A stretch of 10,069 bases of DNA, taken from assembly GCA_000961805.1 (NCBI GenBank), contig LADV01000177.1, positions 1-10,069 on the forward strand, given 5' to 3'. The stretch is from Peptococcaceae bacterium BRH_c23. GTDB lineage: Bacteria > Bacillota_B > Desulfitobacteriia > Desulfitobacteriales > Desulfitobacteriaceae. The position numbers were made by a program, and so were the translations under genes. Positions 1 through 6,431 of the stretch are shown in pieces; the first letter of the stretch is position 1, and each line of letters starts with the position of its first letter. The notes beneath the pieces are model-generated. The model saw only the letters and a list, made by a program, of their open reading frames with translations. It did not search any database and had not been told where the DNA came from.

Positions 1-163
1 AAATGAAGCTGGGCGTTTTCGTTTTGGTGGTGTTGGTGTCTCTGGGGGAGAAAAGCTGGTGCATATGGCCCCGCCTGCAGATGTTATACCTAAGATGATA
101 AGTGATCTGATTCACTGGGTCAAAACAACTGATACTCATCCTCTCATCAAAAGTAGAAATTGA
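1..163 (+). pseudogene. Fic-family protein fragment, cut by window edge and truncated before the Fic motif
   Basis: The frame beginning at base 2 encodes 53 residues, from NEAGRFRF through HMAPPADVIPKMISDLIHW to HPLIKSRN, ending at TGA 161-163. Gly-Arg-Phe-Arg, then a short beta stretch, then PPA..VP.MM..L..W is the pattern just upstream of the catalytic HPFxDGNGR loop in Fic-domain proteins, which usually AMPylate other proteins. HPLIKS normally leads straight into the helix before that loop. Here the frame stops two residues later, and no HPFxDGNGR appears in any frame nearby, so the gene seems disrupted and its product could not be catalytic. The 5' part lies outside the window. The family call is fairly firm; the pseudogene status is inference. 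Confidence 0.6.
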
Positions 164-261
164 TGGCTAATGTGCGGGAATACTCCAATGGGGAAAGTGC
201 ATTCCTCTACTTTACGGAAAAAATTGCTGAAAATGCATTGGGAATGCCCAAAAGACGGTAA
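163..261 (+). other. Short unassigned ORF after the Fic fragment
   Basis: An ATG at 163 overlaps the TGA of the Fic fragment (TGATG) and opens 32 codons, from MANVREYSNG to GMPKRR, ending at TAA 259-261. The frame is closed just upstream by a TAG at 154-156, so it is not a simple frameshifted continuation from further left. I do not recognise the peptide. It could be the displaced tail of another gene joined to the Fic fragment by a deletion, or chance. No good ribosome binding site is seen. Confidence 0.2.
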
Positions 262-318
262 TACTACTCAATCCGAGATGCAATTGGCGTAATTAAATTA
301 TAAGAGAAGATAACATAA

Positions 319-347
319 TTGTGAATGCCAATTAATCATGTTATTAT
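319..347 (+). promoter_or_regulatory. Candidate sigma-A promoter for the CoA-disulfide reductase gene
   Basis: TTGTGA (319-324) and TATTAT (342-347) are separated by 17 bases, about 50 bases before the reductase start codon. The -10 has one mismatch to TATAAT. The surrounding DNA is very AT-rich, so chance matches are likely. The call rests on spacing and position only. Confidence 0.3.
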
Positions 348-397
348 TTTCATAAACTTGCTAAACTAATTAGATATGTGCTAAAGGAGATGTTGTA

Positions 398-2050
398 ATG
401 AGTAAAAAGGTGCTCATTGTTGGCGGAGTTGCAGGGGGAGCCAGTGCTGCAGCACGCTTGCGCCGTTTGGATGAAGAGGCGGAAATCATTATCTTTGAAC
501 GGGGAGAACATATTTCATATGCTAACTGCGGCTTACCATATTATGTCAGTGGAGTTATTAATGAGCGGGAAGCTCTATTGGTTTCAAAGCCTGAAGCTAT
601 GAGAAACCGCTTCCGTATTGATGTAAGAATCTTTAGTGAGGTTACCCGTATTTTTCCCGAGGAAAAAGCCGTCGAAGTCCAAGAACAGAGTGGTAAGGTC
701 TACCGAGAATCTTATGATCAATTGATCCTTTCTCCCGGGGCAGCTCCGCTTCGTCCGCCGATTCCCGGGATCAATGACATCGATGCCCTGGTTGTACGTA
801 ATGTTACAGATATTGATCAGATTAAACGATTTATCGATGAGCAGCAACCTAAAACGGCAGCAGTCGTAGGAGGGGGCTTTATTGGCTTGGAAATGGCCGA
901 AAATCTCCATGCCAGAGGAGTAGATATAACGATTATAGAAATGAGCAATCAGGTCATGGCTCCTCTGGATTTTGAAATGGCCGCAATTCTTCATGATCAC
1001 ATTTTCAATAAAGGAATCAACCTTATTTTGGAAGATGGGGTAAAATCCTTTGCTAAAAAGGATAAGGGGACTCTTATTACACTCCAAAGCGGCCAGGAAG
1101 TACAAGCTGATTTAACGATCATGGCTATTGGTGTAAAACCGGAAATTAAATTAGCGAAGGAAGCCGGGCTAACTATCGGAGAGTTAGGCGGCATCAAAGT
1201 TAATGAGCGACTCCAGACCTCAGACCCTAATATTTACGCTGTTGGCGATGTCATTGAGGTAAAACACTTAGTAACAGGACAAGCTGCGCTCTTGCCGCTT
1301 GCAGGTCCTGCTAATAAACAAGGCCGCATTGTTGCCGATGTTATCGCAGGTCGGGATAGTCAGTATAAGGGTACCCAAGGTACTGCAATTGCCAAGGTTT
1401 TTGATTTAGTGGCAGCGTCCACCGGGGCGAATGAAAAAATGCTTAAGAAATTAGGGATTCCTCATGAAGTGTTGTTTACTCACTCCAATTCCCACGCCGG
1501 GTATTATCCTGGAGCAACAAGATTATCCATAAAACTTGTCTTTGATAAAAATAATGGCCGAGTCCTGGGTGCCCAAGCTGTCGGAGCTCAGGGTGTCGAT
1601 AAACGGATTGATGACATCGCCGGGGTAATCCGTAACAAAGGGACTATTTATGATTTGCAGGAACTCGAACTGGCCTACGCCCCGCCCTTTTCATCGGCTA
1701 AAGATCCTGTGAACATGGCCGGCTATGTGGCGGAAAACATCATTAATGGTGATGTTCAAATGATTCATTGGCAGGAACTTAGTAAACTTAAAGCAAAAGA
1801 TATATGTATCATTGATGTACGGGATGAAGAAGAACGTAGAGCTAAGTTTATCCCCGGCTCACTGCATATACCTGTCAATGACCTGCGCGGCAAATTATCG
1901 GAACTTCCAAAAGATAAGGAAATCGTAGTTTACTGCGAGATTGGGCTGAGAGGTTACGTTGCTTATCGAATCTTGGCTCAACACGGATTTACCAAAGTTA
2001 GGAACTTGTGCGGAGGTTGGGTTACTTATTACCCGGCTGTTTTTGGATAA
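398..2050 (+). CDS. CoA-disulfide/persulfide reductase fused to a rhodanese domain
   Basis: A 550-residue flavoprotein expected to reduce CoA disulfide, CoA persulfide or polysulfide with NAD(P)H in the cytoplasm. Residues 4-14 (KVLIVGGVAGG) form the FAD-binding fold. NCGLPYY places the single redox Cys at 44, as in CoA-disulfide reductases. Residues 154-164 (AAVVGGGFIGL) form the NAD(P)H fold, and AVGDV at 281-285 is the second FAD motif. HAGYYPGA (366-373) and AYAPPFSSAKD (426-436) carry the conserved active-site tyrosines. From about 453 to 550 is a single rhodanese domain with IIDVRDEEE and catalytic Cys513 (VYCEIGLRGY). This architecture and length match CoADR-Rhd and NADH-dependent persulfide reductases. 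The start is supported by AAAGGAG at 383-389. The gene stands alone, with an IS remnant touching its 3' end. Family certain, exact substrate uncertain. Confidence 0.93.
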   Translation: MSKKVLIVGGVAGGASAAARLRRLDEEAEIIIFERGEHISYANCGLPYYVSGVINEREALLVSKPEAMRNRFRIDVRIFSEVTRIFPEEKAVEVQEQSGKVYRESYDQLILSPGAAPLRPPIPGINDIDALVVRNVTDIDQIKRFIDEQQPKTAAVVGGGFIGLEMAENLHARGVDITIIEMSNQVMAPLDFEMAAILHDHIFNKGINLILEDGVKSFAKKDKGTLITLQSGQEVQADLTIMAIGVKPEIKLAKEAGLTIGELGGIKVNERLQTSDPNIYAVGDVIEVKHLVTGQAALLPLAGPANKQGRIVADVIAGRDSQYKGTQGTAIAKVFDLVAASTGANEKMLKKLGIPHEVLFTHSNSHAGYYPGATRLSIKLVFDKNNGRVLGAQAVGAQGVDKRIDDIAGVIRNKGTIYDLQELELAYAPPFSSAKDPVNMAGYVAENIINGDVQMIHWQELSKLKAKDICIIDVRDEEERRAKFIPGSLHIPVNDLRGKLSELPKDKEIVVYCEIGLRGYVAYRILAQHGFTKVRNLCGGWVTYYPAVFG

Positions 2051-2085
2051 GTTTCCCCAAATTACGGAGAAAGAATCTAGCCCCC

Positions 2086-3069
2086 ATGGGGTATAGAGGG
2101 TATTTTGAGAGCGACCTGTTGTTAATGGATGAGGCAGTATGGATAGTTCAGGACTATTATAAAAAGAAATCTAAAGTAGTTCCAGGAGTCATAGCAGGAT
2201 TACATACATTCGGGGCACGGATGAATTTCAATCCGCATGTTCATATGCTAGTAACCATGGGCGGAATGAAGAAAAATGGAGAGTGGAAGGTCTATGACTA
2301 TATTCCATTCGAAATGCTCCGAAAACAATGGCAAACAGTTGTGTTGAAATCGATTCGCAGAGCTCTTAATGAGCAAGAAAAAAAAGAAGTACAACCCTTA
2401 TTACAAAAGGCTTATAAAGCCAATGGGGATGGGTTTTACGTTTATGCCCCAAAACAGAAGGGGAATGTAAAGGCACAAATAGGGTATATTGGTCGGTATA
2501 TTTGTCGACCCGCGATAGCGTTGAGCCGGATTGAGGAGTATGACGGTCAATATGTAACGTTCCGGTATCATGACAAAAAGGACGGACAAGAAAAACGCGA
2601 AAAACTAACGGTAGAAGAATTTATTGCACGGTTGATCGTGCATATACCAGAGAAGCAATTCAAAATGATTCGTTACTATGGAGTATACTCGCGGAGGATC
2701 AAGTCCATTTGCAAAAAGGTCATATCAGCTTGTCAAAAAGAAACGAGGAAGTGGATTGTAAAAATAAAGAAGACCTTGAGGCGTAGAAATTGGGAGCAGC
2801 GGATCAAAGATCAGACAGGGAAAGATCCCATGAAATGTCCACACTGTGGAAATTACTATGAGTACAAGGGAGAAGTATACCTAAAAGAGGGAAAACTGGC
2901 AATCAAACATGCGAGGGACCCAGTAGCAATGGCATGTCTAGAAAGGATGATTTACAATTTCACCAGTATCAAAGCAGAGAAAACCCATCAAAAAGAAGAA
3001 AAAACTCCAAAACAGCAGGAACTTAGACGGGACCCAGAGTATAGTCAAGTATATTTGTTTGGCGTGTAA
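2086..3069 (+). CDS. IS91-family (HUH/Y2) transposase, N-terminally truncated
   Basis: The recognisable protein begins close to ATG 2086. The open frame continues back to a GTG at 2008, but that stretch lies inside the reductase gene in another frame and is not transposase sequence. From the ATG the product is 327 residues. It has the HUH motif NPHVHM (His51, His53), which binds the catalytic metal, and YIGRY (Tyr134, Tyr138), the paired tyrosines that nick DNA in IS91 transposases, followed by RPAIA. It ends with a CPHC pair (Cys251, Cys254) and the usual family tail near VYLFGV. Complete relatives are roughly 100 residues longer at the N-terminus and carry a zinc-finger DNA-binding domain that is absent here. 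GGAG at 2066-2069 is too far upstream to be a good ribosome site. The catalytic core looks intact but the gene is probably not functional. Confidence 0.85.
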   Translation: MGYRGYFESDLLLMDEAVWIVQDYYKKKSKVVPGVIAGLHTFGARMNFNPHVHMLVTMGGMKKNGEWKVYDYIPFEMLRKQWQTVVLKSIRRALNEQEKKEVQPLLQKAYKANGDGFYVYAPKQKGNVKAQIGYIGRYICRPAIALSRIEEYDGQYVTFRYHDKKDGQEKREKLTVEEFIARLIVHIPEKQFKMIRYYGVYSRRIKSICKKVISACQKETRKWIVKIKKTLRRRNWEQRIKDQTGKDPMKCPHCGNYYEYKGEVYLKEGKLAIKHARDPVAMACLERMIYNFTSIKAEKTHQKEEKTPKQQELRRDPEYSQVYLFGV

Positions 3070-3244
3070 CCAAATTGAGGAGATCCCGTTAAATGTAGTA
3101 ACATCATTTGATGCGATGGATGATGGCGATCCAACCGTTCCTCCCCAGTTCAGTTGTGAGAAATGTGGAGGAGATATGTATCCAGCGTACTATATGGGGC
3201 TCCATGGTTATGAATACAAAATTTCAGATATCCAAGAACAATAA
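3059..3244 (+). CDS. Small zinc-ribbon-like protein of the IS91-family element
   Basis: About 61 residues, from a TTG at 3059 that overlaps the transposase stop by 11 bases. The protein has CEKCGGDMYP in its middle and a GLHGYEYKI tail. Reading the same open frame a few codons further back gives YICLACNQ, so the product probably has two CxxC pairs (codons at 3056/3065 and 3155/3164) forming a zinc ribbon. In that case translation must start before the TTG, but only ATA (3041) and ATT (3053) are available as near-cognate starts, or it arises by coupling with the transposase. I recall similar small ORFs next to related transposases, but the function is unknown. The strong terminator follows directly. 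Existence as a gene is likely; the start is uncertain. Confidence 0.55.
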   Translation: MACNQIEEIPLNVVTSFDAMDDGDPTVPPQFSCEKCGGDMYPAYYMGLHGYEYKISDIQEQ

Positions 3245-3248
3245 AAGG

Positions 3249-3274
3249 ACCGAGGCGCAGCCTCGGTTTTTCTT
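3249..3274 (+). terminator. Rho-independent terminator after the IS91-family genes
   Basis: An 8-base perfect stem, ACCGAGGC (3249-3256) and GCCTCGGT (3260-3267), with a GCA loop, is followed by TTTTTC. It sits 4 bases after the small ORF's stop. It ends IS transcription before the biotin promoter and may double as the origin hairpin of the element. Confidence 0.85.
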
Positions 3275-3325
3275 GATAATATTCAAGGGTTGAGGTGAGA
3301 GAGATACTTGGATAATCTTATTTAG

Positions 3326-3354
3326 TTGACAATTATTTGGACTGGATATAGAAT
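3326..3354 (+). promoter_or_regulatory. Sigma-A promoter of the biotin operon
   Basis: A perfect -35 TTGACA (3326-3331) and a -10 TAGAAT (3349-3354, one mismatch) are separated by 17 bases. The predicted transcription start near 3361 falls inside the left arm of the BirA operator, so bound BirA would cover the -10 edge and the start point. This is the only good promoter seen ahead of the six bio genes. The untranslated leader would be about 95 bases. Confidence 0.8.
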
Positions 3355-3393
3355 TATTGTAAACCGACTACATCATAACTGGTTTACAATAAT
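3353..3393 (+). promoter_or_regulatory. BirA operator (biotin repressor site)
   Basis: ATTATTGTAAACC (3353-3365) and GGTTTACAATAAT (3381-3393) are a perfect 13-base inverted repeat with a 15-base spacer. The core TTGTAAACC / GGTTTACAA is the known binding site of BirA, the biotin-protein ligase and repressor, which binds as a dimer loaded with biotinyl-AMP. The left arm overlaps the last two bases of the -10. The host should therefore encode a BirA with an N-terminal winged helix, outside this window. Confidence 0.93.
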
Positions 3394-3454
3394 AATTGAT
3401 AAATGTATATATCAAGGGATTAGAAGTTAGGTATCAATAAAAGGGGCAGAGTAG

Positions 3455-4633
3455 ATGAATAATTTTTACACAAATCTGGAAAATGAGTTGCATAAATTAG
3501 ATGAACAGCATCTTTTCCGAGAGATGAAAATTGTACATGGGGCATTGACCGAATGGGTGGAGATCAAGGAAAAAAAGCTACTTAATCTTAGTAGCAATAA
3601 TTATCTGGGCATTGCTGATCATCCTATGCTGAAAAGAGCAGCCATTCAAGCGATTCAACAATCAGGCTGTAGTGCTACTTCGGCACGCCTGATAGTGGGA
3701 AACTACGAGTTGTATGATCAGGTGGAAAGAGACTTAGCCCGGTTTAAAAACACTGAAGCAGCTCTGATCTTCAACTCTGGATATGCGGCTAATGTGGGAA
3801 TAGTTACGGCTCTGGTAGGCAGAGGAGATATAATCATCAGTGATAAAATCAACCATGCCAGTATAATTGACGGTGCCCGCCTGAGTGGGGCAGAATTTTT
3901 GCGCTATAAGCATAAAGATATGGCAGACTTGGAGCGGTGTCTGCAAAAGGCGGAGGGTTACAGTTGTAAATTGATTGTCACTGACAGTGTTTTTAGTATG
4001 GACGGAGACCTTGCTCCCCTTCCTGCAATAGTAGAATTGAAGGAAAAGTACGGAGCGGTTTTAATGATCGATGAAGCCCATGGGAGTGGCGTCTTTGGAG
4101 AAAACGGTCGGGGATTAGCGGATTTCTATGGGGTTTCTGATCGGGTAGAAATTAACATGGGTACATTGGGCAAAGCTTTCGGCTGTTCCGGTGCCTATGT
4201 AGCTGGGCGGAAAGTACTGATAGATTATCTGAGTAATAAAGCTCGCAGCTTTATTTTTACCACGGGTCTCCCACCAGCCGTCGTGGCCAGTGTTCAAGCG
4301 GCCATTCAGGTAATGCAACTGGAGAATTGGCGGCAAAAAGATGTTTTGGCTAAAGCTTCTTGGGTGAGGGAAGAACTCGACAAGGCGGGATTCAATTTGT
4401 TAAACAGTGAAAGCCAGATTATTCCTATCTTGGTAGGGGATATTGAAGCAACTCTGGAGTTTAGTAGCCGTCTTTTTGATGTAAATATATTAGCAGTGGC
4501 TATCAGGCCGCCAACGGTACCACCCAAGGCAGCCCGCTTACGTTTGTCTATTATGGCCACTCACAGCAGCGAAGATTTGGCCTGGGCGGTTGAACAGATA
4601 AAACTTATCGGTCGGGAACTGGGGATAATATAA
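3455..4633 (+). CDS. bioF: 8-amino-7-oxononanoate synthase
   Basis: A 392-residue PLP enzyme of the alpha-oxoamine synthase family. It condenses pimeloyl-ACP (or pimeloyl-CoA) with L-alanine, releasing CO2, to make 8-amino-7-oxononanoate (KAPA) in the cytoplasm. LNLSSNNYLG (43-52) is the family's N-terminal signature, and NHAS (133-136) carries the His that stacks on PLP. IDEAHGSG (205-212) carries Asp206, which contacts the pyridine nitrogen, and MGTLGKAFG (235-243) has the Schiff-base Lys240. Length is normal. 2-amino-3-ketobutyrate CoA ligase is a close relative, but first place in a BirA-controlled biotin operon settles the role. AAGGGG at 3441-3446 supports the ATG at 3455. Base composition is more GC-rich than in bioB, bioD and bioA downstream. 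Confidence 0.95.
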   Translation: MNNFYTNLENELHKLDEQHLFREMKIVHGALTEWVEIKEKKLLNLSSNNYLGIADHPMLKRAAIQAIQQSGCSATSARLIVGNYELYDQVERDLARFKNTEAALIFNSGYAANVGIVTALVGRGDIIISDKINHASIIDGARLSGAEFLRYKHKDMADLERCLQKAEGYSCKLIVTDSVFSMDGDLAPLPAIVELKEKYGAVLMIDEAHGSGVFGENGRGLADFYGVSDRVEINMGTLGKAFGCSGAYVAGRKVLIDYLSNKARSFIFTTGLPPAVVASVQAAIQVMQLENWRQKDVLAKASWVREELDKAGFNLLNSESQIIPILVGDIEATLEFSSRLFDVNILAVAIRPPTVPPKAARLRLSIMATHSSEDLAWAVEQIKLIGRELGII

Positions 4634-4650
4634 GAGGGAAGTGAACGGGG

Positions 4651-5523
4651 ATAAAAAATATCGTACTTATTCATGGCTGGGCCTGTGATGAAAGTATCTG
4701 GCAGGAGACCAAAAACTACCTAGAACAAAAATACCGCTTGTATACTATCAACTTGCCTATAATGAAAAATAGGCATAGTTATCGAGATGCTGTGATTGAG
4801 TTGATTGAGCAAAAGGGTCTAACTAGAGTAGTATTGGTAGGTTGGTCTATGGGGTCCATTGTTGCCATCCAGGTGGCAAGTTACCTTCTACATAAAGTAC
4901 AGGGATTGGTATTAGTCAGTGGAACGAGTAAATTTCTAGCTGAAACGCAGACACAGGTTCTGGGTAGTGAAGCCTCTCTCGAGGATACAGATTTTGAAAA
5001 TAACGGGGATTCCATCCAGAATGCTTATTCTATAAAGAACGCTATAAAGTATGGAGAATATGTTAAGTACCAGTGGGTACCTTTGATGGAGCTTTATCAG
5101 GGAGGTATTCCTTCAGTATTGGTAACAAAAATGAAAAAACGACTGAGCAAAAATCCGGAGAGAACATTAAATGATTTTTACAAGCTGATGTTTAGTTCTA
5201 AGGAGCAGGCACTGGGATTGGATGACAAAATTATGGACAATTACCTCAGCTGTGAACGAATATGGGATCTTCTCGAAGCCCAGTCTGGTTTAGATTTTCT
5301 GATGGAAGCTGATGTCCGGGCGTATTTGCATAATATTACTTGTCCTACTTTGTTGCTTCATGGTGAAGAGGACAGCCTTTGCCCCTTAGAGGGCGCTAAT
5401 TTTATTAAACGACAGTTACCCTGTGCCCAATTAGTCAGTTACCCCGGAGTTGGACACATCCCATTCCTAACTGAATTTAGAAATTTTCATTATGCTTTAG
5501 AGGAGTGGTTATCTGATCTATGA
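4651..5523 (+). CDS. bioH: BioH-like pimeloyl-ACP methyl ester esterase
   Basis: An alpha/beta hydrolase of about 290 residues expected to cleave the methyl ester of pimeloyl-ACP, ending BioC-dependent chain synthesis. HGWACD (8-13) forms the oxyanion region as in BioH. The likely triad is Ser66 (GWSMG), Asp241 (HGEEDS) and His269 (GVGHIPF); Asp-His spacing is 28, the same as E. coli Asp207-His235. Between Ser and Asp are 175 residues against 125 in E. coli, so the cap is enlarged. The homologous N-terminus KNIVLIHGW starts right after an ATA at 4651, and a TGA at 4642-4644 closes the frame. A TTG at 4738 is in frame but would delete the oxyanion motif. GAGGG lies at 4634-4638. The start is therefore abnormal: ATA initiation, or a lost base in the A-run at 4653-4658. 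It is 17 bases from bioF and overlaps bioC by ATGA. Another esterase type cannot be excluded, though context favours this role. Confidence 0.8.
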   Translation: MKNIVLIHGWACDESIWQETKNYLEQKYRLYTINLPIMKNRHSYRDAVIELIEQKGLTRVVLVGWSMGSIVAIQVASYLLHKVQGLVLVSGTSKFLAETQTQVLGSEASLEDTDFENNGDSIQNAYSIKNAIKYGEYVKYQWVPLMELYQGGIPSVLVTKMKKRLSKNPERTLNDFYKLMFSSKEQALGLDDKIMDNYLSCERIWDLLEAQSGLDFLMEADVRAYLHNITCPTLLLHGEEDSLCPLEGANFIKRQLPCAQLVSYPGVGHIPFLTEFRNFHYALEEWLSDL

Positions 5524-6365
5524 TGGTAAATAAAGTGCAGGTGCAAAAAAACTTTGGTCAAAGTGCAGCTACTTATGACGATTATGCTATAGTTCAGAAG
5601 GAGATGGCCAGGATACTTCTTGCTAAGATCAAGAGCACAGGGCGTTGCTTTCAGACCATATTAGAGATTGGCTGTGGTACCGGTTTTTTTACAGAACTCC
5701 TTGCTAGAGAATACCCAAAAGCCCTAATTACAGCGATTGACATTGCTCCGGAAATGATCGATTTAGCTAAAGAAAAGTTATCGGGTTCTGCCAATATTAG
5801 ATATTTAATAGCTGATGGGGAAAAGCTGCCAGTAGGTAGCAAATCACTAGGCGACCCATCCTTTGACTTAATTGTATCAAATGTGGTTTTTCAGTGGTTT
5901 ACCGACTATGCCAAGGCCTTTGCTCAGTACTATGCATTGTTAAATACCGATGGGTATCTGATTTTTAGCACGCTTGGCGCCGGAACCTTTAAGGAATTAT
6001 ATGTTTGCTTGAATAATAGTTCAAGGGCTAATACCCAACCTGAGCTAATTTGCCGTGAAGGTCACACAAAAAGGGAACCATTTATTGAAAATAAATGCCT
6101 TCAGGACTACTTAATTAGAACTGGATTTAAGTTTGTTGGTGTAGAAGAGGTTACAAAACAAGAATATTTTAATTCTTGCCGCGAATTTTTAAGAGCTTTA
6201 AAAAAGATTGGGGCTAATAATTACCTTGCTGGGGAACTGGTTGTACAGGGGATGGGCTCTGGCATTTTTTTTCTCATTAAGAGCTATGATGCGATGTTTT
6301 CTAATGAGCAGGGGGTTTTTGCCACTTATCAGTGTCTATTTGGCTGGGGTCAGAAAGATAGATAA
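5520..6365 (+). CDS. bioC: Malonyl-ACP O-methyltransferase
   Basis: A 281-residue class I SAM-dependent methyltransferase that methylates the free carboxyl of malonyl-ACP, so fatty acid synthesis can extend it to pimeloyl-ACP methyl ester. FGQSAATYDDYAIVQ (12-26) is the BioC N-terminal signature. LEIGCGTG (48-55) is SAM motif I, Asp74 in AIDIAP is the acidic residue expected to bind the SAM ribose, ADGEKLP (98-104) is motif II, and FDLIVSNVVFQW (115-126) is motif III with the Trp typical of BioC. The start is ATGATG at 5520, where either ATG could serve. The first overlaps the bioH stop, which implies translational coupling between methylase and esterase. Pairing with the BioH-like gene fits the E. 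coli-type route rather than BioW. Confidence 0.93.
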   Translation: MMVNKVQVQKNFGQSAATYDDYAIVQKEMARILLAKIKSTGRCFQTILEIGCGTGFFTELLAREYPKALITAIDIAPEMIDLAKEKLSGSANIRYLIADGEKLPVGSKSLGDPSFDLIVSNVVFQWFTDYAKAFAQYYALLNTDGYLIFSTLGAGTFKELYVCLNNSSRANTQPELICREGHTKREPFIENKCLQDYLIRTGFKFVGVEEVTKQEYFNSCREFLRALKKIGANNYLAGELVVQGMGSGIFFLIKSYDAMFSNEQGVFATYQCLFGWGQKDR

Positions 6366-6431
6366 AAGTGATTAAGAAATAAATGATTATCTAAATAAGT
6401 AATTTTAAGGAAATATAGGCGGTGATTGTAG

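Larger units (their letters stand above)
2051..3275 (+). mobile_element. IS91-family element, 5'-truncated remnant
   Basis: This interval holds a transposase missing its N-terminus, a downstream small zinc-ribbon ORF, and a hairpin ending in a CTTG tetranucleotide at 3272-3275. IS91-family elements lack terminal inverted repeats, move by rolling circle, and sit next to tetranucleotides of the GTTC/CTTG type at the origin end (established knowledge). No left (terIS) end is recognisable: the transposase frame is already open at the reductase stop codon. The left limit given here is simply the end of the reductase gene, and the right limit is a guess at the CTTG. The element is probably immobile on its own. 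Confidence 0.65.

Noticed and set aside
282..333. AATTGGC / GCCAATT inverted repeat before the reductase gene as an operator
   Set aside because: It has only 7-base arms with a 38-base loop in AT-rich DNA, and no known regulator pattern.
584..1197. Minus-strand open frames within the reductase gene
   Set aside because: They are antisense shadows with no domain likeness; the plus strand carries a complete recognised enzyme.
2008..2085. GTG at 2008 as the transposase start
   Set aside because: It lies inside the reductase gene in another frame, and the encoded residues do not resemble an IS91 transposase.
3108..3293. Alternative 61-codon frame overlapping the small zinc-ribbon ORF
   Set aside because: It runs through the terminator hairpin and lacks the conserved cysteine pattern.
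4738..5523. TTG at 4738 as the start of the bioH-like gene
   Set aside because: It would delete the conserved KNIVLIHGW segment, which is in the same open frame and is needed for catalysis.
6366..6431. Second promoter or BirA operator in the bioC-bioB gap
   Set aside because: No TTGTAAACC-like arm and no convincing -35/-10 pair were found; only a ribosome site is clear.
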